This document shows positions 36,942 to 45,371 of a stretch of 64,000 nucleotides of DNA, piece after piece. How positions within the stretch are numbered: position 1 is the first letter of the stretch; each line of letters opens with the position of its first letter. The position numbers and the translations under genes were made by a program. The DNA is from QKTW01 sp052161885. Lineage in GTDB: Bacteria; Bacteroidota; Bacteroidia; Chitinophagales; Chitinophagaceae. The notes beneath the pieces were generated by a model. The model was given only the letters and a program-made list of their open reading frames with translations, searched no databases and was not told the DNA's origin. Location: positions 1,798,001 through 1,862,000 of the forward strand of contig CP197396.1 in NCBI GenBank assembly GCA_052161885.1. Direction: 5' to 3'.

Positions 36942-37628
36942 TTATTCCTCGTGCCCTTCCAGCAGTTCCGGCCTCCTTTCCGACGTGCGTTTCAGCGATT
37001 GTTCGTGGCGCCAGGCATCTATTTTCTTCGGATCGCCGCAAAGCAGTATTTCAGGCACCTTCCAGCCCCTGAAATCAGCCGGACGGGTATATACAGGCGG
37101 CGCCAGCAAACCATCCTGGAATGAGTCAAAAAGTGCCGAAGTTTCATCATTCAGCACACCGGGTATCAGACGGCCTACTGCATCTACCACTACCGCGGCT
37201 GCCAGCTCTCCCCCGCTCAGCACATAATCGCCGATGGAGATTTCCATCGTTACATAATGTTCGCGGATGCGCTCGTCAATTCCTTTGTAGTGTCCGCAGA
37301 TGATGATTACATTTTCCCGGAGCGACAACCGGTTAGCTATCCGCTGCTCGAAGCGTTCACCGTCCGGAGTCATATATATTATTTCATCGTACGTTCTTTC
37401 TTCTTTCAGTTTGTCGAGCAGGATAGCCAGCGGCTCCGGCATCATCACCATTCCGGCACCTCCTCCAAACTGGTAATCATCTACTTGCCCCTGTTTATAA
37501 GGGGTATGATCCCTGAGATTATGTACAAAAACTTCCAGCAACCCTTTTGACTGCGCCCGCTTCATGATCGAATGATTAAACGGGCTGGTCAGCAGGTCCG
37601 GAACAACAGAAATTATATCTATGCGCAT
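36942..37628 (-). CDS. trmD: tRNA (guanine37-N1)-methyltransferase TrmD
   Basis: 228 residues from MRIDIISVVPDLL; the upstream extension to 37730 comes from the word-repeat element. Trefoil-knot SPOUT motifs are complete: DDYQFGGGAGMVMMPEPL, ICGHYKGIDERI, SIGDYVLSGGELAAAVVVDA, and RPADFRGWKVPEILLCGD. It methylates G37 next to the anticodon and so prevents +1 frameshifts. Downstream of rimM, as in most bacteria. Confidence 0.96.
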   Translation of the reverse strand: MRIDIISVVPDLLTSPFNHSIMKRAQSKGLLEVFVHNLRDHTPYKQGQVDDYQFGGGAGMVMMPEPLAILLDKLKEERTYDEIIYMTPDGERFEQRIANRLSLRENVIIICGHYKGIDERIREHYVTMEISIGDYVLSGGELAAAVVVDAVGRLIPGVLNDETSALFDSFQDGLLAPPVYTRPADFRGWKVPEILLCGDPKKIDAWRHEQSLKRTSERRPELLEGHEE

Positions 37629-37640
37629 GTTTGCTTTTTT

Positions 37641-37796
37641 GAATGGTGAATGGTCAATAGTGAAAAGCCGGGGGTGAGATTTGAGATATGAGTATTGAGA
37701 TGCGAGATAACGGAATGTACAGTTAATCACATCAGCACATTACGCACATTTACATATCAGCACATTAGCTAATCAGCTAATTCTCAAATTTGCTCA
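37641..37796 (-). repeat. Word-repeat 3'-UTR element, copy E
   Basis: Read leftward from the rimM stop: TAATGAGCAAATTTGAGAAT, TAGCTGATTAGCTAATGTGC and further ATGTG words, ending near trmD with the complement of GAATGGTGAATGGTCAATAG. Its part CTCAATACTCATATCTCA (minus strand) is identical to copy D. It fills the rimM-trmD gap, which in other bacteria is short or absent. Confidence 0.65.
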
Positions 37797-38306
37797 TTAC
37801 CCCAGGTACACTTCAATCAGTCCTTCGGGCAGATCCATCCGGATGAATTTGTTACGGGCATTTACCTCGATGATCAGCTGATCTATCAACGGTATCAGGA
37901 CTTCTTTGCCTTCAATAGTAAGTTTTGCCAGCCATTGAGTACCTGTCTGCAAGACATCTTCAATCGCGCCCAACGATCCTTTGGTACGGTCTACAAGATT
38001 AAAGCCTATCCACATCAGCGGCGAATCTTTCATGATGCCCGCCAGCAATTCCTCCTTCACATATACCTGTTTGCCCACCAGCTTTTTTGCCGCCTCTACA
38101 GTTGCTACATCGTCCACAGTTACAATATATTCTTCATCGTTGGCGGCTTTGGCCATGGTTACAAAGTGCGGAATAAAGCTGCCTTTGTTCATTTCCACAA
38201 ACAAAACATCATCTTTTTTCAGCCAGCCGGCCTGTCCTGCAATATGCGTCATAATGAGATTGCCCTGCAATCCGTGTGTAGCCACTATTTTACCTATCCT
38301 AAGCAT
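37797..38306 (-). CDS. rimM: Ribosome maturation factor RimM
   Basis: 169 residues: N-terminal RimM domain (IGKIVATHGLQGNLIMTHIA) and C-terminal PRC-like domain (GSLGAIEDVLQTGTQWLAKL ... EVLIPLIDQLIIEVN). It helps 30S head assembly by binding uS19. The usual upstream partner rpsP is not here. A TAACTTTG -7 box lies only 11-18 bases before the start. Confidence 0.94.
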   Translation of the reverse strand: MLRIGKIVATHGLQGNLIMTHIAGQAGWLKKDDVLFVEMNKGSFIPHFVTMAKAANDEEYIVTVDDVATVEAAKKLVGKQVYVKEELLAGIMKDSPLMWIGFNLVDRTKGSLGAIEDVLQTGTQWLAKLTIEGKEVLIPLIDQLIIEVNARNKFIRMDLPEGLIEVYLG

Positions 38307-38316
38307 AAAAAGAGTG

Positions 38317-38324
38317 CAAAGTTA
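38317..38324 (-). promoter_or_regulatory. -7 box of rimM with a very short leader
   Basis: TAACTTTG on the minus strand, perfect to TAnnTTTG. Transcription would begin near 38310, leaving about four bases before the ATG. No clear -33 TTTG. Confidence 0.45.
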
Positions 38325-38452
38325 GCTAATCCTGCTTTTTTTTGTTTCAGCATTTCACCGATACCATTATACAAAGACGGCAATACAGCTACGGCCTGTA
38401 TACATCCCGAAAAACTGCGAATCCGCAAAAGACAAGGATTCATCCCCGAATT

Positions 38453-39712
38453 CTAGATACCACCTTCATTAACCACAGCCCCGTCCATGCCAACCGGCTG
38501 GTGCCGATATCTGAAACTGACAGCAAAAAAGACAGCAATGCAGAGGGCATAACCTGCGAAGAGGAACCAGATCATTTGCCAGTTGGTTGTTGCTCCATCA
38601 GTATAATGCTGTATCAGCCAGCCACTGCCAAAGCTGCCAATCATGGCTCCCACCCCATTTGTCATCATCATAAACAGCCCCTGTGCGCTGCCACGGATAG
38701 AAGAAGGCGCTTCTTTTTCGATAAACAGGGAGCCGGAAATATTAAAAAAGTCAAAGGCCATACCATACACGATCATTGATATTACGAGGAATACCAAACC
38801 GCTGCCGGGGTTGCCGATACCGAAGAGTCCAAACCTCAGAAACCAGGCCAGCATACTCATAAGCATCACTGTTTTGATGCCGAATTTTCTCAGAAAAAAA
38901 GGTATGGTAACAATAAATGCCGTTTCTGATATCTGGGAGATAGACACCAGAATATTCGGGTATTTAACGCCGATAGTATTGGCATATACCGGATCGAACT
39001 TAAAATGGTCGATAAAGGGTACGCCCCATTGGTTGGTTACCTGTAATGCCGCTCCGAGGAACATGGAAAACAGGAAAAAGATTGCCATTTTTGGATTTTT
39101 AAAGAGTCGCAGTGCATCCAGGCCGAAAGCCGAAGCCAGCGACCGCGACTGCATATTGGCCGGCTTACATGCAGGCAGCGTAAAACAGTATAGCCCGGTT
39201 ACGAGGGCGCTCACGGCGGCAAAGATAAGCTGCATGTTCGTAAGCGTCCAGTGCATAATGTCGGTACTCCACATAGCCGCAATAAAGCCTATGGTTCCCC
39301 AAACCCGGATTGGCGGAAAATCTTTCTGGGGATCATACCTGTTGCTTTTGAGGATATGGTACGAAACCGTATTGTTCAGAGAAATGGTAGGCATATAAGC
39401 GGCACACACCAGCAACATGGCCCAAAACATCCCTGAGGGAGTCGAAACAGTGGAAGCATAATAAAGCGCCCCTGCGCCAATTATATGGCAAAGCCCCAGC
39501 AGGCGCTCTGCATTGATCCACCTATCGCCCAGCAATCCCAAAACAGGCGGCATAAAGATAGAGGCAATGCCCAGCGTCAGGAACACAGTTCCTATCTCTT
39601 CGCCTTTGAAGTGCAGGGTTCCGAACATATACCCGCCAATAGAGGTAAGATAACTGCCCCAGATAAAAAATTGTAAGAAGTTAATTATTGTCAGTCTGAA
39701 TTTTATACTCAT
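38453..39712 (-). CDS. MFS nucleoside:H+ symporter (NupG/XapB-like)
   Basis: 419 residues with about twelve membrane helices. The start MSIKFRLTIINFLQFFIWGS and the helix-2 turn PPVLGLLGDRWINAERLLG fit the NupG/XapB nucleoside permease family, which imports nucleosides with protons. Other family features are LNNTVSYHIL and FDFFNISGSLFIEKEAPSSI. Substrate not proven. Its promoter overlaps a palindrome, suggesting repression. Confidence 0.85.
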   Translation of the reverse strand: MSIKFRLTIINFLQFFIWGSYLTSIGGYMFGTLHFKGEEIGTVFLTLGIASIFMPPVLGLLGDRWINAERLLGLCHIIGAGALYYASTVSTPSGMFWAMLLVCAAYMPTISLNNTVSYHILKSNRYDPQKDFPPIRVWGTIGFIAAMWSTDIMHWTLTNMQLIFAAVSALVTGLYCFTLPACKPANMQSRSLASAFGLDALRLFKNPKMAIFFLFSMFLGAALQVTNQWGVPFIDHFKFDPVYANTIGVKYPNILVSISQISETAFIVTIPFFLRKFGIKTVMLMSMLAWFLRFGLFGIGNPGSGLVFLVISMIVYGMAFDFFNISGSLFIEKEAPSSIRGSAQGLFMMMTNGVGAMIGSFGSGWLIQHYTDGATTNWQMIWFLFAGYALCIAVFFAVSFRYRHQPVGMDGAVVNEGGI

Positions 39713-39749
39713 TACCGGTCTATAATTGGGAAAGTGAATTGTTCAGGAC

Positions 39750-39790
39750 TAAAGATAGAGATTCGCCATTACCCTGCAAAAAATTGCAGG
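39750..39790 (-). promoter_or_regulatory. MFS gene promoter with palindrome over the -33 element
   Basis: Minus strand: TTTG (39777-39780), 19-base spacer, TATCTTTA (39750-39757). A perfect palindrome CCTGCAA-AAAA-TTGCAGG (39773-39790) covers the -33 box, and a second inverted repeat CTGTT-TTG-AACAG lies at 39807-39819. This is where a repressor would block the promoter. Confidence 0.55.
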
Positions 39791-39824
39791 TTTCACCAGA
39801 TTTGTTCTGTTTTGAACAGTTGTA

Positions 39825-39872
39825 ATGTGATTTGCAAATTGGGGGACAGGCTCATTTTCAAATTTTCAAATC
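39825..39872 (-). repeat. Word-repeat 3'-UTR element, copy F (short)
   Basis: On the minus strand the end of the flavoprotein gene and its flank read GATTTGAAAATTTGAAAATG. The same words occur in copies A and E. Only the part next to the stop codon is present, and it reaches into the last codons (NFGDLKI). Confidence 0.5.
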
Positions 39873-41426
39873 TCCAAAATTAGAAACAGCCGCTTCCGCG
39901 CATCTTTCACCGTCGATAGCTGCACTTACAATACCACCGGCATACCCCGCGCCTTCTGCACAGGGATAAAGCCCTCTGACCTGCGGATGCTGCAATGTTT
40001 CTTTATCGCGGGGAATACGCACTGGCGAACTGGTGCGGGATTCTGTTGCTACCAGTATGGCCTCGTTAGTGTAGTAACCTTTCATCTTCTTACCAAAGTC
40101 TACTACTGCTTTGCGTAATGCTTCATTCACTTCTTTAGGCAAAACCTCACGTATACCTGCGCTATGTACACCAGGCAGGTAAGAACAATCAGGCAATGAA
40201 CCGGACACTTTATTATCCACAAAATCGGCCATACGTTGTGCCGGGGCCACAAGCTGCCCGCCACCGATTTTAAACGCCTGCTGCTCTACCATCTGCTGAT
40301 AACGCATACCAGCCAACGGGCCTGTAAAACCATATTGAGCAAAGTCTTTCTCATCTACTGCTACCACAGTGCCTGAGTTTGCATACGGATTATTTCTTTT
40401 GGAAGGGCTCCAGCCGTTCACCACCACTTCGCCGGGCGATGTAGCCGCCGGAGCAATAATACCACCAGGGCACATACAGAAAGAAAACACCCCGCGACCA
40501 TACTCCTGTGCTACTAACGAGTAGCTGGCCGGCGGCAGGAATTCATCACGCAGCTGGCAATGATATTGTGCCTGGTCTACGATCCACTGCGGATGTTCTA
40601 TGCGTACACCAAGGGCAAACGGCTTGCATTCAACTTCTATCTTTTTACTATGCAGCAGTTCAAAAATATCGCGTGCAGAATGACCTGTAGCCAGTATTAT
40701 GGCCTTGCAGGAAGTAACCGTTCCGTCCGCAGTACGGACACCTTTTATTTTATCGCCATCCAGCAGAATGTCTGTAAGCTTTGTTTCAAAACGCACTTCA
40801 CCGCCACAGGCTATGATTGCCTCACGCATAGCTGTGATAATATGCGGCAGCTTGTTGGTGCCTATATGCGGATGCGCTTCGTACAGGATGCGCTCATCTG
40901 CACCGAAGTGATGAAACAGCTGCAGGATGCGCTGCACATTGCCTCTTTTGGTAGATCGTGTATATAACTTGCCATCGCTGTAAGTTCCGGCGCCGCCTTC
41001 CCCAAAACAATAGTTCGATTCCGGATTCACAATGCCTTCTTTATTCATCACAGCAAGATCGCGACGGCGGCTGCGTACGTCTTTTCCGCGCTCCAGTATT
41101 ACCGGTTTAAAGCCAAGGTTTATCAGCCGTATGGCAGCAAATATACCGGCGGGTCCGGCTCCTACAATCACAATTTCCGGGGCATTATTTACCTGTTGCA
41201 GCTGTGGGTCAAATGCAGGTTGCGGGACTGGCTTCTGATCTATAAAAACTTCCAGCTGCAGGTTAATACGGGGATTGCGTGAACGGGCGTCAATGGATTT
41301 CTTCTGTATATGGAAACCGGTGATACGGCTGTGCTTAATTCCCGTTTCTTCTGAAACAATGCGGATGATGCGCTTTTCATTGACCGCATCAGCGGGACTT
41401 ACCGCAATCTGTATGATCTGTACCAT
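39858..41426 (-). CDS. FAD-dependent oxidoreductase (COG2509 type)
   Basis: 522 residues. An N-terminal ~80-residue domain precedes the FAD-binding GxGxxG motif (IVIVGAGPAGIFAAIRLINL, glycines at 89, 91 and 94). Further signatures are NYCFGEGGAGTYSDGKLYTR, ATGHSARDIFELL, FCMCPGGIIAPAATSPGEVV and the C-terminal YPCAEGAGYAGGIVSAAIDG. These mark the conserved FAD-dependent protein family COG2509, whose reaction is unknown. Cytoplasmic. It has a good promoter of its own. Confidence 0.9.
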   Translation of the reverse strand: MVQIIQIAVSPADAVNEKRIIRIVSEETGIKHSRITGFHIQKKSIDARSRNPRINLQLEVFIDQKPVPQPAFDPQLQQVNNAPEIVIVGAGPAGIFAAIRLINLGFKPVILERGKDVRSRRRDLAVMNKEGIVNPESNYCFGEGGAGTYSDGKLYTRSTKRGNVQRILQLFHHFGADERILYEAHPHIGTNKLPHIITAMREAIIACGGEVRFETKLTDILLDGDKIKGVRTADGTVTSCKAIILATGHSARDIFELLHSKKIEVECKPFALGVRIEHPQWIVDQAQYHCQLRDEFLPPASYSLVAQEYGRGVFSFCMCPGGIIAPAATSPGEVVVNGWSPSKRNNPYANSGTVVAVDEKDFAQYGFTGPLAGMRYQQMVEQQAFKIGGGQLVAPAQRMADFVDNKVSGSLPDCSYLPGVHSAGIREVLPKEVNEALRKAVVDFGKKMKGYYTNEAILVATESRTSSPVRIPRDKETLQHPQVRGLYPCAEGAGYAGGIVSAAIDGERCAEAAVSNFGDLKI

Positions 41427-41462
41427 AAAATTTCTGTCAGGTTTTTATCCTGAAAACGAATG

Positions 41463-41494
41463 CAAAGATAACTGCCTGGTGCAGGCGGGGCAAA
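41463..41494 (-). promoter_or_regulatory. Promoter of the COG2509 flavoprotein gene
   Basis: Minus strand: TTTG (41491-41494), 20-base spacer, TATCTTTG (41463-41470), perfect in both boxes. The spacer contains GCCTG-CAC-CAGGC (41473-41485), a 5-3-5 inverted repeat that could be a repressor site. Confidence 0.7.
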
Positions 41495-41594
41495 AAAGAA
41501 GAAAAAAATTTGTCCTGCTGCACAATATTTCAATTGACGTCACTACATAATAAAATCAATTACAAGGCGTTTACGAATGTAAAACAAAAAACTT

Positions 41595-42266
41595 ATGACG
41601 CGCTTATCCGTTTTGGGCTGCAGCTTCTTTGCAGCTATGACTTTATTTTCCTGTAAGAAAAATCATGACAGCCCTGCCACGCCTATTGACAGTGTAGTGT
41701 ATGTTGATTACGGTGCGTTAAAGCCCGGCAATCATTGGGTGTATGAAATTTATACCGTAGACAGCCTGGGCAACAGCACATCAAAAGGATATTACGACAG
41801 TGCTTATGTAAAAAATGATACAACGATCGGCAACAATATCTATCACATACTTATGAAATCCGATGATGACGGCGGCGATGTAACACCCCACCTGCTGCGT
41901 GATTCCCTTCACTATATCGTGGATGAAAAGGGTAAAATATATTTTTCATCACAGGATTTTACAACTACATTTTCCAGCATTTATGTTATCAGCTCCTCTG
42001 TTGGGCCTACAGATTCCGTAGGATTGCGACAAACGCAGATGGCAGACAAAAACCTTAGCATTACTGTGCCTGCCGGTACATTTGTTACGTCCAGTTTTCG
42101 TACAATATGGCATCTGAACCCTGCTTTCTCTCAGTACACACGCCTGGTAAGAAGACTGGATACCAGATACGCTGCCGGCATTGGCATTGTATCCGAAACG
42201 TTACCTTTTTACTTGTCCTACCCTAATAATACAGAGAAGAGATTAGTGCGTTATTATGTACAATAA
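41595..42266 (+). CDS. Lipoprotein of unknown function
   Basis: 223 residues. The lipobox is LFSC with lipid on C20 (FAAMTLFSCKKNHDSPATPI), followed by a short linker and a beta-rich domain starting YGALKPGNHWVYEIYTVDSL, a block seen in many Bacteroidota lipoproteins of unknown role. Divergent from the flavoprotein gene. Confidence 0.72.
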   Translation: MTRLSVLGCSFFAAMTLFSCKKNHDSPATPIDSVVYVDYGALKPGNHWVYEIYTVDSLGNSTSKGYYDSAYVKNDTTIGNNIYHILMKSDDDGGDVTPHLLRDSLHYIVDEKGKIYFSSQDFTTTFSSIYVISSSVGPTDSVGLRQTQMADKNLSITVPAGTFVTSSFRTIWHLNPAFSQYTRLVRRLDTRYAAGIGIVSETLPFYLSYPNNTEKRLVRYYVQ

Positions 42267-42291
42267 ATAAATGCCTATGGAACATATTTTA

Positions 42292-42320
42292 TTAAATCAT
42301 ATTTTTACATTATGATTTAA
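42292..42320. promoter_or_regulatory. AT-rich perfect inverted repeat
   Basis: TTAAATCATA (42292-42301) and TATGATTTAA (42311-42320) are exact complements around a 9-base loop. It lies between two + strand genes, 20 bases before the ATG of the DUF4242 gene, and may be an operator or a weak terminator. Confidence 0.4.
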
Positions 42321-42339
42321 CCGCCTAAAATATGCCATT

Positions 42340-42612
42340 ATGCCTAAGTATGTAATCGAGCGTGAAATTCCCGGTGCCGGAAAATTAACCTCAGAACAAT
42401 TAAAGGCCATCTCTCAGACCTCATGCAATGTATTGGATAAAATGGGACCAAAAATTCAGTGGGTGCATAGCTATGTAACCGGCGACAAGATTTACTGTGT
42501 ATACATTGCTCCCAATAAAGAGATGGTGCTGGAACATGCAAAACAAGGCGGCTTTCCTGCCAATGCAGTAAATGAAATTGCAACCATCATTGATCCGGCA
42601 ACAGCTGAATAA
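42340..42612 (+). CDS. DUF4242 (SCO4226-like) small protein
   Basis: 90 residues. MPKYVIEREIPGAGKLTSEQ, IQWVHSYVTGDKIYCVYIAP and the closing AKQGGFPANAVNEIATIIDP are the DUF4242 pattern, a ferredoxin-like dimeric alpha-beta barrel; one Streptomyces member binds nickel. Biological role unknown. A strong bidirectional terminator follows. Confidence 0.88.
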   Translation: MPKYVIEREIPGAGKLTSEQLKAISQTSCNVLDKMGPKIQWVHSYVTGDKIYCVYIAPNKEMVLEHAKQGGFPANAVNEIATIIDPATAE

Positions 42613-42632
42613 TTACTATTTCTGTAAAAAAT

Positions 42633-42657
42633 AAAAAGGCCGGGATCCGGCCTTTTT
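42633..42657. terminator. Bidirectional terminator between DUF4242 and dsbD
   Basis: AAAAAGGCCGG (42633-42643) and CCGGCCTTTTT (42647-42657) around GAT, with A and T tracts that serve both convergent genes. Confidence 0.92.
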
Positions 42658-42659
42658 AT

Positions 42660-44801
42660 TTACATGTGTGTTTTTTTATAATTGGCTTTTACTTTTTCCA
42701 GATGGTCAACAAATTTCTGAACATCCGGATCATAAGAATATCCATCCTCTGCCAGCTTGTTGCCGCTTTCATCTATGTAGAAATAGAAAGGCTGTGAATT
42801 AGAACCGAATTTTGAAGCCTGCAGATCTGCATTTTTGTTACCCAGTGTCACCACCTGCGAGTTCAGATCTTTGGAGAAATACTGCTCGCCTTTGGGCAAC
42901 TCTATACGGTTGATATCGCAGTAGAGAGAAACAACTATGAAGTCTTCTTTCAACCGTTTGGCAACTTCCGGTTTAGACCATACCTGAGACTCCATCTTAC
43001 GGCAGTTTACACAGTTGATACCTGTAAAATCAAGCATGATGGGCTTCTTCAGCTTTTTAGCAGCTTCCAGCGCTTCATTGTAGTCGAAATAAGTTACAAG
43101 GCCGAGGTTCTTTACAACCGGCGGCTCATAAATCTTCATTTCATCCACGTATTTCACAGGACCTTCTCCATTTTTCGGTTCGCCTGCAGCAGGAGCTGCT
43201 GCACTTCCCCCAAATGAATCGAATGTTCCCAACGGCGGTATAAATGCGCTCATTCCATTCAGCGGCGCTCCCCACATACCCGGTATCAGGTATACGGAAA
43301 ATGTGAATGCCGCTATGGCAAGAAACAGGCGGAAAATAGAAACATATTCCTGTCCGTATACGTTCTTGGGCGACGCATCATCATGAGAAAGCTTCAGCTT
43401 GCCCAGCAGGTACACACCAAGTAATATCGACAGCACAACCCATATAGCAATGAATATTTCACGGTCCAGTAAACGCCAGCCTTTTGCCAGGTCGGCATTC
43501 GAAAGGAATTTCATGGCCAGCATCAGTTCGATGAAACCCAACACTACTTTTACCTGGTTCAGCCAGCCGCCGGATGATGCCATCTTATTAAGCATACCCG
43601 GGAATACGGCAAACAGGGCAAAAGGCAATGCAAGACCCATGGAGAAACCGAACATACCTACTGCAGGTCCCGCAATACCGCCTTTACCGGCCAGTACCAG
43701 CAACGGGCCGACAATAGGTCCCGTACAGGAAAATGAAACGATCACCAGCGTAAGGGCCATGAAGAAAATGCCCCCAAAGCTGCTGATGCCCGCTTTTGAG
43801 TCTGTTTTGTTCGTCCAGGAAGAAGGCAGTGTAATTTCAAATGCCCCCAGGAACGAGATACCAAATACAACAAATATTACAAAGAAGAACAGATTCGCGA
43901 TCCAGTTAGTAGAAAGTGAGTTCAGTGCATTGGCCCCGAATATCAGTGATATCGCTATCCCAAGCACTGTAAATATCATGATGATGGAAAGCGAATAGTA
44001 TATCGCATTACGAATCCCTTCTGCGCGTGTTTTACTGCGTTTGGTAAAGAAACTCACCGTAATCGGGATCATGGAGTAAACGCAAGGTGTAAGCACCGCC
44101 GCAAGTCCGCCGCCGAACGCTGCAAGGAACAGCCAAAGCAATGACTTCATCGGCTTTTTACCATTGTTATCATCTGTATTGCCGCTCGCAGGAACTACGG
44201 TTTTGGCCTGTGTATTCGTATCATTTGTTTTTTCTGCGACTGGTGCCGCAATAGTTGCTGTGTGCTGTGTATCTGCAGTCACTGCGACGGGAGCTGTTGT
44301 ATCTGTTTTTCCGGTTGCAGCATCTGCAGCCGTTACAGCATCCTTCACTTCAAAACTGAATGGAATCGTTTTAGGCGGCAGGCACATCTGGTCGTTGCAC
44401 ACCTGGTAGTCCTGCGTACCTTTAATGACTGTATTTGCTTTAACGGTTATCTGCTGTACGTAATCTACCTTGTTTTTGTACATATGCACAGCACCTTCTA
44501 TCCCTTCCAGATTTTCTGTGATAAGCGTGCCCACCTGCTTTACTTTACCCTTCAGTGTAACGTTTGCATTCTTACCGAAATTAAATACAGGCGGGAGCAG
44601 ACTGCCGTCGCCACCGGGTTCAAAAGCATATATATGCCATCCGTCTTTGATCTTAAGATGAAAAACAAGCTCGTAATCATTGGCTGTTTTCTTTTTCACT
44701 TCATAAGTCCACGTGGTGGGGTCTTTGATGATCTCGGCCTTAAGCCCGAAAGAAACAAGCGTAAATAATGCCAGAAATAGTGGCTTCAGCATTTTTATCA
44801 T
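42660..44801 (-). CDS. dsbD: Protein-disulfide reductase DsbD family
   Basis: 713 residues in the DsbD order. A signal peptide is followed by the N-terminal immunoglobulin-like alpha domain (about 25-155, with YQVCNDQMCLPPKTIPFSFE), a Thr/Ala linker, an eight-helix membrane domain (about 220-510; cysteines in TPCVYSMIPIT and SCTGPIVGP) and a C-terminal thioredoxin-like domain with C597-V-N-C600 (FTGINCVNCRKM). It passes electrons from cytoplasmic thioredoxin to periplasmic thiol proteins. ATG 44792 (MLKPLF) is an alternative start. It follows the gene for a free copy of the alpha domain by 95 bases. Confidence 0.93.
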   Translation of the reverse strand: MIKMLKPLFLALFTLVSFGLKAEIIKDPTTWTYEVKKKTANDYELVFHLKIKDGWHIYAFEPGGDGSLLPPVFNFGKNANVTLKGKVKQVGTLITENLEGIEGAVHMYKNKVDYVQQITVKANTVIKGTQDYQVCNDQMCLPPKTIPFSFEVKDAVTAADAATGKTDTTAPVAVTADTQHTATIAAPVAEKTNDTNTQAKTVVPASGNTDDNNGKKPMKSLLWLFLAAFGGGLAAVLTPCVYSMIPITVSFFTKRSKTRAEGIRNAIYYSLSIIMIFTVLGIAISLIFGANALNSLSTNWIANLFFFVIFVVFGISFLGAFEITLPSSWTNKTDSKAGISSFGGIFFMALTLVIVSFSCTGPIVGPLLVLAGKGGIAGPAVGMFGFSMGLALPFALFAVFPGMLNKMASSGGWLNQVKVVLGFIELMLAMKFLSNADLAKGWRLLDREIFIAIWVVLSILLGVYLLGKLKLSHDDASPKNVYGQEYVSIFRLFLAIAAFTFSVYLIPGMWGAPLNGMSAFIPPLGTFDSFGGSAAAPAAGEPKNGEGPVKYVDEMKIYEPPVVKNLGLVTYFDYNEALEAAKKLKKPIMLDFTGINCVNCRKMESQVWSKPEVAKRLKEDFIVVSLYCDINRIELPKGEQYFSKDLNSQVVTLGNKNADLQASKFGSNSQPFYFYIDESGNKLAEDGYSYDPDVQKFVDHLEKVKANYKKTHM

Positions 44802-44896
44802 TGCGTGGTTTTGCTTTTTCTTTTACAAAGAAAGCGGCTAATGTTGTTAGAAAATGTTATAGTTGCTTATGGGTTGATAGTGTACTCTGATGAAAA

Positions 44897-45361
44897 CTAT
44901 TTTATGTCAAATTCAAAGGTTTTCTTTTTGGGCGGCAGGCATATATTATCGTTGCATACCTGGTATTCATACTTACCGGTAACTTTAGGATTTCCGGTTG
45001 CAACTACCGTCTGCACATAATCTACCTTCCCGGCAAGAAAGTTCACAGCGCCATCGATACCCTCAAGGTTTTTCGTGATGATCTTACCTTCCTGTTTTAT
45101 TTCCCCTTTCAATACCACATGTGCGTCCTTATCAAAACTGAATGAGGGCGCAACCAGGGAACCGTCGCCGCCGGGCACAAGTGCATAAATATGCCAGCTG
45201 TCCTTCAGCTTCAGATGAAAAATCAGGTCATATTCATTTCCTTTTTTCTTCTTCACCTCGTAGGTCCAGGATGTTGGGTCCTGCACCATTTGAGCAGCGG
45301 CTCCTTCCGCCATAAGCAGAGGAGCCACTGACAATAATGCAATCGGCAATATGCGTATCAT
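44897..45361 (-). CDS. Free-standing DsbD N-terminal (alpha) domain paralogue
   Basis: 154 residues with a signal peptide (to EGAAAQ). It aligns along its whole length with residues ~20-155 of the neighbouring DsbD: shared DPTTWTYEVKKK/DPTSWTYEVKKK, WHIYA, GGDGSL, NLEGI-GAV, VDYVQ and YQVCND-CLPPK. The two cysteines (C-x4-C, CNDNICLPP) are kept, so it can take electrons like the alpha domain. It arose by duplication and probably works as a soluble periplasmic carrier or a partner of DsbD. It starts 10 bases after purQ in the same operon. Confidence 0.88.
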   Translation of the reverse strand: MIRILPIALLSVAPLLMAEGAAAQMVQDPTSWTYEVKKKKGNEYDLIFHLKLKDSWHIYALVPGGDGSLVAPSFSFDKDAHVVLKGEIKQEGKIITKNLEGIDGAVNFLAGKVDYVQTVVATGNPKVTGKYEYQVCNDNICLPPKKKTFEFDIK

Positions 45362-45371
45362 TGGTTATGAT

